Below, in pieces: positions 57,169 to 64,000 of a stretch of 64,000 nt of DNA. The first letter of the stretch is position 1, and each line of letters begins with the position of its first letter. The stretch comes from Flavobacteriales bacterium (GTDB lineage Bacteria; Bacteroidota; Bacteroidia; Flavobacteriales_D; Crocinitomicaceae). A program made the position numbers and the translations under genes. Under the pieces are notes generated by a model. The model saw nothing but the letters and a program-made list of their open reading frames with translations. It was not told the DNA's origin and did no database searches. The stretch lies in NCBI GenBank assembly GCA_018883325.1, contig VEQH01000015.1, positions 1-64,000 of the forward strand. The letters are read 5' to 3'.

Positions 57169-57561
57169 ATGAAACATATTGAAGTTGTTGCAGCAGTAAT
57201 AAAATTTGAAAACAAAATACTTTGCGTTCAAAGAAATAAAAATAAGTATGAATACATTTCATATAAATATGAGTTTCCTGGTGGCAAAGTTGAAGAAAAT
57301 GAAACCAATGAGATTGCCTTAAAACGAGAAATACAAGAAGAATTAAATCTTGATATTAAAATTGAAAGTCCGTTTATGGTTGTTGAACATTCATACCCTG
57401 ATTTCGATATTACAATGAATACTTATTTATGTTCTTGTACAACAAAAGACATTAAACTGAATGAACATATCGATTTAAAATGGTTATCTATTAACGAGTT
57501 AGGTAGTTTGGATTGGGCAGAGGCTGATTTGCCAATCGTAGAAAAACTAATAAATTACTAG
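57169..57561 (+). CDS. NUDIX hydrolase, MutT-like
   Basis: The 130-aa protein has a full Nudix box at residues 39-61: G39x5E45x7R53E54xxE57E58, with Asn60 in place of the usual Gly. The N-terminus VVAAVIKFENKILCVQRNK and the insert YKYEFPGG match the (d)NTP pyrophosphohydrolase (8-oxo-dGTP/CTP) branch. It lies 3 bp before the helicase gene, so the two are co-expressed. It could clean an altered nucleotide, or act in a defence or repair system with the helicase. The pair seems AT-richer than the neighbouring BNR gene. Confidence 0.9.
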   Translation: MKHIEVVAAVIKFENKILCVQRNKNKYEYISYKYEFPGGKVEENETNEIALKREIQEELNLDIKIESPFMVVEHSYPDFDITMNTYLCSCTTKDIKLNEHIDLKWLSINELGSLDWAEADLPIVEKLINY

Positions 57562-57564
57562 TCA

Positions 57565-60483
57565 ATGGAAGCTCTAAAACTCGCCATTCAAAATTCCGTA
57601 ACAACTGGATTTGTTGATGATAAATTTGATTCACTTTTAGATTATCGCCCGAGTATTCTAACCAATGAACCTATTATTAATGAAAAAGTACTTTCAACAA
57701 TTTTAGATGAACTTAGAACATGTGAATCTTTTTTTTTATCAGTTGCTTTTATTACTTCAGGAGGAATATCTTCTTTGTTTGGGACTCTTTTAGACTTACA
57801 AATTAAAGGTGTAAAAGGTAAAATTCTTGTTTCTGAGTATTTGAATTTTACGGAGCCCGAAGCGCTAAGAAAAATTCTACAACTCTCAAACGTAGAACTT
57901 AAAATTGCTAGAAACACAGATTTTCACTCAAAAGGTTTTTTATTTACTCATAAATCTTATTACACAATCATCATTGGAAGTAGTAATATTACGCATGGTG
58001 CATTAACCAAAAATAAGGAGTGGAATTTAAAAGTTACAGCACATAAGGACAGTGAACTTTTCAAAAACACAATTAAGGAATTTGAAAATGTTTTTGATAA
58101 ATCTCATGAAGTAAATGAGGAATATCTAGAACGTTATGCTTTTGTATATAATTCAGAAAGAAAATTACGACAAGGGCTTAGAAAAGCTTTACTAGATGTT
58201 GATGATAAAAAAATTCTACCTAATGAAATGCAAATTAAAGCACTTCAAAATCTTAAAAATTTAAGAAGTTTAGGAAAAAATAAAGCACTTTTAGTTTCAG
58301 CAACAGGAACGGGAAAAACATTTTTGTCAGCTTTTGATGTAGCTCAAGTAAACCCGAATAGAATGCTTTTTCTAGTGCATCGAAAAAATATAGCACAAAA
58401 AGCGCTAGAAAGCTATCAATTGATATTGAATAATAAAAAGACATTAGGTTTATATTCTGGAAATACTAAAAACAGTAATGCGAATTATCTTTTTTCTACA
58501 GTGCAAACATTCAGTAGAGATGAACATTTAACCAATTTTTCACCCGATAGCTTCGATTATATTGTCATTGATGAAACACACAGAGCAAGTGCTTCGAGTT
58601 ATCAAAAAATAATGAATTATTTTAAGCCAAAGTTTCTTCTCGGAATGACTGCAACACCAGAAAGAACTGACGGTTTAGATATTTTTGCTTTATTTGATTA
58701 CAACATTGCTTCAGAAATTAGACTGCATGATGCTTTAGCGAATGATATGTTAGTTCCATTTCATTATTTCGGTATCGCAGATATTGAAGTTAATGGAAAG
58801 CTTCTAGATGAATCTGCCTCTATTCATGATTTAAATAAAATTGATAGAGTAAATCACATTATTGAAAATTTGATATTATTTGGTACGGATGATGGAATAA
58901 ACAGAGGTTTAGTATTTTGTTCGAGACAGGAAGAATGTATATTTCTTTCAAATGAATTCAACAATAAAGGATTTAAGTCAATTGCTTTAACTGGTAATTC
59001 TTCAGAGGAAGAAAGATCAAGAGCTATTGACTTACTTGAAACAGATGATTTTGAAATCAAGTTGGATTATATTTTTACTGTTGATATTTTCAATGAAGGA
59101 ATTGATATCCCAAGAGTGAATCAAATTGTGATGTTGAGGCCAACTCAATCAGCAATAATTTTTGTTCAGCAATTAGGGAGAGGACTCCGGAAAAGAGAAG
59201 GTAAATCATACGTAACAGTAATTGATTTTATTGGAAATTATCAAAATAATTTTTTAGTTCCAATTGCTTTATTCGGTGATAAAACATTTGTAAAAGATAA
59301 CCTTCGAAAGTTAGTTCATCGACCTGAAAAATCAATAATTGGCGCTTCAACAATTTATTTTGACAGAATAGTTAAAGAGAAAATTTTTCATTCAATCGAT
59401 ACCGGAAAACTCCAAGAGAAAAGAAGATTAGTTGAGGATTATAAAATTTTAAAAGGAAAATTAGGGAGAATTCCAACCATGATGGATTTTGTAAATCATG
59501 GAGAAAGAGATCCATATCAGTATATTTCAAATTATAATTCTTATTATTCCTTTTTGCTCGGAATGAAGGAGGATATTGCATCAATTGATGAATATACTTT
59601 ACAACTACTTGGTTTTCTATCAAAAGAAGTATTAAATCCCATTCGATTTTTAGATATATATTTATTTAAGACCATTATTGAATGCGGTAAAATTTCTTTC
59701 GAAGATTTTAAAGATCAATATGAAAAGAGTACTCAAATAGAATTTGACAATTCAACTTTTAACCATGCAATTACTCTTATTAATGGTCATTTCAATACGG
59801 TGATGGTAAATAAGAAAATGGTAAAAGTGGGAATTCATAATAACTATGAATTAATTCTATTTAAAGATGGTATTTTGAAAGCTGGTTATACGCTACAAAA
59901 TTTATTAACAAACAGACACATTAAATCTTATCTACTTGACTTGTGTCAATATTCAATTGAAACAATTTCATTAGACAATTTAGAATATATAAACAATGAT
60001 TTTATTAGCAATAAACGTTATTCGCGAAAAGATGTATTTCGAATTTTGAAATGGAATGAAAACCCAAATCCACAAAGCGTTGGCGGATATATGATTGAAA
60101 AAAATAAAAAGGATTGTGCGATTTTTGTTAATTATCACAAAGAAGATAAAATTGCGGCTTCAACAAAATATCACGATAGATTTATTTCAAGAAGTGAGTT
60201 TGTTTGGATGTCAAAAAACAAGAGATATTTAAAATCAACTGATGTGAATACGATATTATCACAAGAAGAATTGAAAATGCGTATTCCCTTATTCGTGAAA
60301 AAAAATAATTCAGAAGGTTTAGAATTTTATTATTTAGGTAATATGATAGTAAAAAAGGAAACTGCGATTGAAAAATTAATACCAGATGATAAAGGTAATA
60401 AGGTTTCTGTTGTTGAAATGTTTTTTTTATTGGATAATCCAGTTGAAAAATCACTCTACGATTATCTCGTAAATTCTGATTAG
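57565..60483 (+). CDS. PLD-nuclease / DEAD-type helicase / DUF3427 protein
   Basis: The 972-aa protein combines three parts. First is an N-terminal phospholipase-D-like domain (residues about 35-200) with H121xK123 (HSKGFLF) and GSSNITHGAL. Next is a ResIII-type SF2 helicase (about 215-570): Walker A SATGTGKT with K251, DETH at 336-339, GMTATPERTDG, and motif VI QQLGRGLRKRE (535-545). Last is a DUF3427-like C-terminal region (about 640-960). Such proteins probably act on DNA or RNA ends by coupling unwinding to phosphodiester cleavage. No methylase or specificity subunit is near, so it is not a type I R-M enzyme. Its tight linkage to the NUDIX gene suggests a functional pair. Confidence 0.9.
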   Translation: MEALKLAIQNSVTTGFVDDKFDSLLDYRPSILTNEPIINEKVLSTILDELRTCESFFLSVAFITSGGISSLFGTLLDLQIKGVKGKILVSEYLNFTEPEALRKILQLSNVELKIARNTDFHSKGFLFTHKSYYTIIIGSSNITHGALTKNKEWNLKVTAHKDSELFKNTIKEFENVFDKSHEVNEEYLERYAFVYNSERKLRQGLRKALLDVDDKKILPNEMQIKALQNLKNLRSLGKNKALLVSATGTGKTFLSAFDVAQVNPNRMLFLVHRKNIAQKALESYQLILNNKKTLGLYSGNTKNSNANYLFSTVQTFSRDEHLTNFSPDSFDYIVIDETHRASASSYQKIMNYFKPKFLLGMTATPERTDGLDIFALFDYNIASEIRLHDALANDMLVPFHYFGIADIEVNGKLLDESASIHDLNKIDRVNHIIENLILFGTDDGINRGLVFCSRQEECIFLSNEFNNKGFKSIALTGNSSEEERSRAIDLLETDDFEIKLDYIFTVDIFNEGIDIPRVNQIVMLRPTQSAIIFVQQLGRGLRKREGKSYVTVIDFIGNYQNNFLVPIALFGDKTFVKDNLRKLVHRPEKSIIGASTIYFDRIVKEKIFHSIDTGKLQEKRRLVEDYKILKGKLGRIPTMMDFVNHGERDPYQYISNYNSYYSFLLGMKEDIASIDEYTLQLLGFLSKEVLNPIRFLDIYLFKTIIECGKISFEDFKDQYEKSTQIEFDNSTFNHAITLINGHFNTVMVNKKMVKVGIHNNYELILFKDGILKAGYTLQNLLTNRHIKSYLLDLCQYSIETISLDNLEYINNDFISNKRYSRKDVFRILKWNENPNPQSVGGYMIEKNKKDCAIFVNYHKEDKIAASTKYHDRFISRSEFVWMSKNKRYLKSTDVNTILSQEELKMRIPLFVKKNNSEGLEFYYLGNMIVKKETAIEKLIPDDKGNKVSVVEMFFLLDNPVEKSLYDYLVNSD

Positions 60484-60511
60484 CATTATTAAAAATTCTA
60501 ATTTCTTCCCC

Positions 60512-60784
60512 ATGCTCACCCTCTCCCAAAAAATAATCTTCCTTAAAGAAATCCTGAATGCTCCGCATGAAAATTATGCGGAAAGTTTTAAGACGGAAAT
60601 TGGTTTTTTCTTTGAAGATTTAGAGGAGGATCACATATTGTTTCATTTTTTGAATCCACTCAATACAAAAGAGGAGATTGAAGCTTGGGTAGAAAAATTA
60701 TGTTCGCGTATCGTCCTAAAACACGACCCACCCCAAGAATCTTTAAATGATTTTATTATTGATTTTTTGGAGTTTGGTTATTAA
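60512..60784 (+). CDS. Small hypothetical acidic protein
   Basis: A 90-aa frame 28 bp after the helicase stop. It is soluble and acidic (FKTEIGFFFEDLEEDHILFH, LNDFIIDFLEFGY) with no motif that I know. The spacing allows co-transcription with the NUDIX-helicase pair. No overlapping better gene exists on either strand over most of its length, so I keep it, with caution. Confidence 0.55.
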   Translation: MLTLSQKIIFLKEILNAPHENYAESFKTEIGFFFEDLEEDHILFHFLNPLNTKEEIEAWVEKLCSRIVLKHDPPQESLNDFIIDFLEFGY

Positions 60785-60826
60785 CTAATTAGTTTGTAAA
60801 AAGTGATTTCACCTTTCCCAAAGTCT

Positions 60827-60933
60827 CCTAGCCCCGATTGCAGTGAAAATGCGTCAGTTGCCGCACACGTCCTCCAACAAAGTTTTCTTTTAAACTTGTT
60901 GGAGATTGAAACGAAAAGCGGGAAATAGCTCCA
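60827..60933 (+). ncRNA. Structured RNA element resembling the Flavo-1 motif
   Basis: The segment starts CCTAGCCCCGATTGCAGTG and ends AAAGCGGGAAATAGCTCC. These two phrases bracket a variable hairpin in a widespread non-coding element of Flavobacteria, which I believe corresponds to Flavo-1. Between them CTCCAACAA (60872-60880) pairs perfectly with TTGTTGGAG (60896-60904); CCCCG and CGGG can close the base. It lies in the 180-bp gap between convergent genes. The strand is taken from the consensus orientation. The Rfam match is from memory only. Confidence 0.5.
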
Positions 60934-60966
60934 AATTAGTACTTCAGTAGAGCCTATTAATCCCTT

Positions 60967-62055
60967 CTAAATCATTTTAAACTCGGAAGCTCCAGTGATG
61001 GATTTCTTTACGATTTTTGGATTTCCTTTGCATTTAATGTCACTTGCGCCGGATAGGTCGAGGTTGAGTTCATCTGTGACGAATAGCTTTAACTCGCTAG
61101 CACCTGAGCATTTGATTGTTGCTTTTTGAACCTCGTATTCAAGTGCTCTCAAATCGCTTGCACCCGATGCGTTGAGGTCGAACCTTGCGCAATTTCCTTT
61201 CAAATTTATTTCAGATGCTCCCGATGTAATCAGGTCTAAAGAAGTGCTTTCCAAATTCAAATTTAACTCAGAAGCTCCTGAAGTTTTGATTGTCAAATTG
61301 TTTTGTTTCAAGGTTCCTTCCGTTGAGATTTCAGAAGCTCCCGACACATCTAATTTTTCCAAATCATTCACTGTGATGAAGAAAGTTAGTTTGTACGTTT
61401 TGCCTTTGTTGCTTTTCGTTGAGATTAAAAGCGTTCCATTTGAGTATTCAATACTCGCCAAACTTTTTCCTAGTTCATCTCCCTCCAAACGCACATTACA
61501 TTCTTTTCCTTGAATCAACACCACTTCTGCTGCACCCGAAATTTTTAAAATGGTAAAAGCTTGTTTGTCATTTTTTGAATTGACAATGGGTGAAGAGCTG
61601 ATTAAATTCGCTTGAGGATTTGCAGGTGTTGGTATAGGCAATAATGGAATCAATTCTAATTTTGAATCAGTGTTTGTTTCCTCTTTTTCGTTTTGAATTT
61701 CCTTTGTTTTTACTTCTGTTTTTTGCGTGAAAGCTTTCACAGTAGGCTGTTTTTCTTTCTCCACTTGTTGCATTTTCTTTTCCGTTTTTAGTTGCGGTTC
61801 AGAAACGTAGTTTGTGTTTTTTTTCTCCGAATTGCTGATCGTAAGAATAGTTGCCACAGTAAGAGTAGCTGAGATAAAAGTTGTCATCATAATTCCAATT
61901 TTGTTAGTAAAAAACCATTTTAATTTTAGCAAAACCAGGGCAGATATCGAGAGCGATGTCCCGACACCAATCCAAGTATTGATTTCATTTATTGTTGTTT
62001 CAGGAGCTTGATTTCGTGCCTGTTTAAACAAGTTATTTAGCGTTTCTTCAGACAT
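60967..62055 (-). CDS. Membrane head-GIN (DUF2807) protein, possible sigma-factor partner
   Basis: The 362-aa protein begins with a short acidic cytoplasmic helix (SEETLNNLFKQARNQAPETT), then one or two membrane segments (IGVGTSLSISALVLLKLKWF, MMTTFISATLTVATILTI) and a Lys/Glu/Thr-rich linker. A beta-helical putative auto-transporter-adhesin domain follows (about 170-362), with eight SGASE/D-type turns spaced about 20 residues apart. The gene follows the sigma-factor gene by 2 bp. The topology (cytoplasmic N-terminus, membrane, envelope domain) and the linkage suggest an anti-sigma factor, although no classical zinc anti-sigma motif is present. Confidence 0.82.
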   Translation of the reverse strand: MSEETLNNLFKQARNQAPETTINEINTWIGVGTSLSISALVLLKLKWFFTNKIGIMMTTFISATLTVATILTISNSEKKNTNYVSEPQLKTEKKMQQVEKEKQPTVKAFTQKTEVKTKEIQNEKEETNTDSKLELIPLLPIPTPANPQANLISSSPIVNSKNDKQAFTILKISGAAEVVLIQGKECNVRLEGDELGKSLASIEYSNGTLLISTKSNKGKTYKLTFFITVNDLEKLDVSGASEISTEGTLKQNNLTIKTSGASELNLNLESTSLDLITSGASEINLKGNCARFDLNASGASDLRALEYEVQKATIKCSGASELKLFVTDELNLDLSGASDIKCKGNPKIVKKSITGASEFKMI

Positions 62056-62057
62056 AT

Positions 62058-62561
62058 CTATGCTTTATGTAATGAGTATTCAGTTAATTGCAGCGCTAAT
62101 TCTTGCCTACTTCTGACAAGTCTTTGTTTGACTGCGTCTTCACTGGAATTTTGAATTTTTGCAATTTCTTTGATTGAAAATCCGGATATTTCAAATAAGA
62201 TAATTGCTTCACGCTTCAATTCAGATAACAATGCGATTGCTTTGTATAAATCTTCAACTTCTAAGTTTCTTTCAGCTTTGTTGGTGTTTGAAGCATCATT
62301 AGAAACTAAATCAGGCCAGTGTTCTTCTTTTATTTTGCGCGCATTGTTAGCTAAAATACGAATACTGGTTCCGAATAGAAAATGAAGAAAAGCATCGTGG
62401 TTTTGTATTTTATCAAATTTTTCAAAAGCAAGAATGATCGTTTCTTGCATCAAATCTTTTGGTTCCATTTCACCATAAGCACGGGCCCTACAAAATCGTT
62501 CGAATTTGTTGTGCACAGGTTGGTACAAATCCATGAATATTCTCTTTTTTTCAGCGCTCAT
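62058..62561 (-). CDS. ECF-type sigma-70 family RNA polymerase sigma factor
   Basis: The 167-aa protein has region 2 (FCRARAYGEMEPKDLMQETIILAFEKF, with DLxQET) and region 4 (LLSELKREAIILFEISGFSI, KEIAKIQNSSEDAVKQRLVRSR). It is of ECF length. The downstream membrane protein gene starts 2 bp later and may encode its regulator. Target promoters are unknown. Confidence 0.93.
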   Translation of the reverse strand: MSAEKKRIFMDLYQPVHNKFERFCRARAYGEMEPKDLMQETIILAFEKFDKIQNHDAFLHFLFGTSIRILANNARKIKEEHWPDLVSNDASNTNKAERNLEVEDLYKAIALLSELKREAIILFEISGFSIKEIAKIQNSSEDAVKQRLVRSRQELALQLTEYSLHKA

Positions 62562-62770
62562 TCTTTCCTTTCACAAAAGGTTAGTGTAATGAAAGAAAAA
62601 AAAGTGACAAATGGGGGATTTTTTTTGTGGTTTTAACTCAATGAGAAAAAATAAAATTAGACTTCTGAGTAAATTGATATACATTTTTATGGAAAGGTCA
62701 ACAATTTAGGAATCACAGAAAATTTTAAAAGTATCCACCGTATCTATCGAAATAACTCAACAAAAGTCTT

Positions 62771-62799
62771 AACTCTCAAGTTTACTTTTCGTGAGAGTT
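62771..62799. terminator. Hairpin after paaD
   Basis: AACTCTCA (62771-62778) pairs with TGAGAGTT (62792-62799) around a 13-base loop, 29 bp beyond the paaD stop. On the minus strand it ends in AAGACTTTTG, so the T-run is weak. Positions 62562-62770 hold nothing else I can name. Confidence 0.5.
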
Positions 62800-62827
62800 G
62801 TACAAGTTTAAGTTTTTGGCAACGCGC

Positions 62828-63313
62828 CTATTTCAAACACTTAAAATAATCGTAAGGTTCTTGGCAATCGTTGCATTGATACAATGCTTTGCAAGCTGTG
62901 CTACCAAATTGACTGACCATTCTTGTGTTTCGCGAATGGCATTTTGGACAAGGCACAACTGTTGGTTCTGCAAAAAGCACACTTTTATCTACTTCGTGTT
63001 CAGGCGGTGCAATACCATACTCGCGTAATTTGATTCTTCCATTTTCAGAAAGCCAATCGGTACTCCAAGCTGGAGCTAAAACCAATTCCACGTGGGCAGA
63101 ATCAATTCCTTTTTCTTTTAATTTCGAAAGAATATCTTCTTCCATTGTTTTCATAGCTGGACAACCGCTATAAGTTGGAGTGATTGTAATTAACCATTCT
63201 CCTTCAATAAGTTGGGCGTCGCGAACAACGCCCAAATCTATTACTGATAATACCGGAATTTCCGGATCACTCACTTCTTCTAACCAATTATATACTTGCT
63301 CTTTGGTTACCAT
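62828..63313 (-). CDS. paaD: Phenylacetyl-CoA epoxidase maturation protein PaaD
   Basis: PaaD (MIP18/DUF59 family) is needed for assembly of the PaaABCE epoxidase iron centre. The 161-aa protein has the DUF59 core (PEIPVLSVIDLGVV, TPTYSGCPAMKTMEEDI) and a C-terminal zinc ribbon (CPKCHSRNT, then ACKALYQCNDC). It overlaps the paaC end by 7 bp, so the two are translationally coupled. It appears to be the last gene of its operon; paaE is not downstream. Confidence 0.95.
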   Translation of the reverse strand: MVTKEQVYNWLEEVSDPEIPVLSVIDLGVVRDAQLIEGEWLITITPTYSGCPAMKTMEEDILSKLKEKGIDSAHVELVLAPAWSTDWLSENGRIKLREYGIAPPEHEVDKSVLFAEPTVVPCPKCHSRNTRMVSQFGSTACKALYQCNDCQEPYDYFKCLK

Positions 63314-64000
63314 TGCAGATTTGGGTAAGCGCGTTGCATGTATTGTAATTCTGACAATAAATGTCCAAAATGCTCAGAATGACGGCCTTTTCGTCCACCT
63401 TCAAATTTCCAATTATTTGTTGGAATTTCAAGTGTAGCTTCTGCGAAAACACTTTTTACAGTCGATTCCCATTCTGCTCGAATACCAGATAAATCAGGTA
63501 AAATTCCACTTGCTGTCAATTCAGTTTCAACTGCATCTGTGTAAAACAATTCATCCGTATATCGCCACAAGGTATTCAATGAATTTTGAACTCTTTCGTG
63601 CGATTCTTCTGTTCCATCTCCTAAACGAATCACCCATTCAGACGAATGTTTTAAATGGTAACGTGTTTCTTTTAATGATTTATCTGCAATTGCTGCCAAT
63701 TGTTTATCAGAAGAATTAAGCAATCTTTCATACAAAGGTTTGCGGAACGCATCAAACAAGAATTGACGCATCATTGTATCACCAAAATCGCCATTTGGTT
63801 GCTCTACTAAAAGTACATTTACATATTCTTTTTCGTAGCGCAATAAACCTAATTTGTCACAATCTCTGCCCTCTCCTTCAATCGTTCCTGCATAATCCAA
63901 TAAACTCATCGCTTGACCGATTAAGTCCAACGAAATATTGGTCATTGCAATATCTTCTTCCAAAATTGGACCGTGACCACACCATTCTGCCAAACGTTGA
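63307..64000 (-). CDS. paaC: Phenylacetyl-CoA epoxidase subunit PaaC (partial, runs off window edge)
   Basis: PaaC is the structural subunit of the 1,2-phenylacetyl-CoA epoxidase. The visible 231 residues begin QRLAEWCGHGPILEEDIAMTN, which in the family lies about 20 residues after the start, so the true start lies beyond position 64000. Later features DLIGQAMSLLDYAG, LVEQPNGDFGDTMMRQFLFD, RYHLKHSSEWVIRLGDGTEE and HLLSELQYMQRAYPN are typical. Together with paaD and the distant paaZ it points to aerobic phenylacetate degradation. paaA and paaB are expected just outside the window. Confidence 0.95.
   Translation of the reverse strand, partial: QRLAEWCGHGPILEEDIAMTNISLDLIGQAMSLLDYAGTIEGEGRDCDKLGLLRYEKEYVNVLLVEQPNGDFGDTMMRQFLFDAFRKPLYERLLNSSDKQLAAIADKSLKETRYHLKHSSEWVIRLGDGTEESHERVQNSLNTLWRYTDELFYTDAVETELTASGILPDLSGIRAEWESTVKSVFAEATLEIPTNNWKFEGGRKGRHSEHFGHLLSELQYMQRAYPNLQW

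Noticed and set aside
57565-60483. Type I restriction HsdR or type III Res subunit
   Set aside because: No methylase or specificity gene is adjacent, and the N-terminal PLD domain plus DUF3427 tail point to a different family.
60182-60568. 128-aa open frame on the minus strand
   Set aside because: It lies mostly antisense to the conserved end of the helicase gene, has no family-like features, and its start overlaps the small plus-strand ORF.
1-64000. tRNA or rRNA genes
   Set aside because: No cloverleaf-like segment with a TTCAA-type loop and CCA end, and no rRNA-like conserved block, was seen in any intergenic region.

Overview
The window looks like a chromosomal segment of an AT-rich Bacteroidota, most likely a Flavobacteriales or Crocinitomicaceae-type bacterium. 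The evidence is: type IX secretion sorting tails (two proteins ending in NLYPNP- or VFPNP-type domains), DUF4270 and DUF5686 proteins, a PspC/PadR pair, head-GIN adhesin folds, CrtYcd/CrtZ/CruF carotenoid genes, promoters of the TTTG-N17-23-TAnnTTTG class, and few recognisable Shine-Dalgarno sites. The genus-level guess is inference. No rRNA, tRNA or CRISPR array was seen.

Layout. Positions 1-2315 are a graveyard of mobile DNA: the 3' end of an IS3-family element that has cut a secreted TPR-like gene, the decayed 3' end of an AAA-ATPase (PDDEXK tail) gene split by a 314-bp MITE with perfect 6-bp target duplication, and a second 164-bp MITE directly in front of the next operon. Positions 2316-10233 are a tight four-gene alpha-glucan operon: GlgE maltosyltransferase, maltokinase, branching enzyme and a GH31 alpha-glucosidase. 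Positions 10391-20221 hold a HTH-like hypothetical, an unknown 304-aa protein, a giant delta-60-repeat T9SS protein, a sodium:solute symporter, a small outer-membrane protein and a polysaccharide flippase. Positions 20418-21041 are 170-bp tandem repeats; a relative of the same repeat, inverted, fills 53077-53498.

Positions 21074-29055 contain paaZ, a T9SS M14 carboxypeptidase and a carotenoid operon (SDR, CruF-like, CrtZ, CrtYcd). Positions 29131-34781 carry a PadR/PspC envelope-stress pair with a likely operator and a 1153-aa outer-membrane protein. Positions 34806-41599 hold the panC-panD-flippase-hldE(C) operon facing a degenerate GT5 protein, a DUF4270 lipoprotein and glmS. Positions 41843-47389 form a respiratory and oxidative block (cydAB, a sulfide:quinone oxidoreductase-like enzyme, tiny membrane proteins, a lipoprotein, Fe/Mn-SOD). 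Positions 47487-56937 hold a DUF5686 protein, MarR plus a FadN-type beta-oxidation enzyme, the repeat cluster, and a BNR/VPS10-like secreted protein.

Positions 57169-60483 are a two-gene NUDIX + PLD/DEAD-helicase/DUF3427 module, the best candidate for a poorly described nucleic-acid or defence system. It is followed by a small ORF and a structured-RNA candidate resembling the Flavo-1 motif. The right end carries an ECF-type sigma factor with a membrane head-GIN protein and then paaD/paaC of the phenylacetyl-CoA epoxidase, paaC running off the window edge.

How the genes combine: GlgE, Mak and GlgB build alpha-1,4/1,6 glucan from maltose-1-phosphate, but no TreS or complete glycogen synthase is present here. 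CydAB and the SQR-like enzyme could form a sulfide-tolerant quinone-linked chain. The carotenoid genes fit a monocyclic, hydroxylated (myxol/saproxanthin-like) pigment. The paa genes lie in two places about 40 kb apart.
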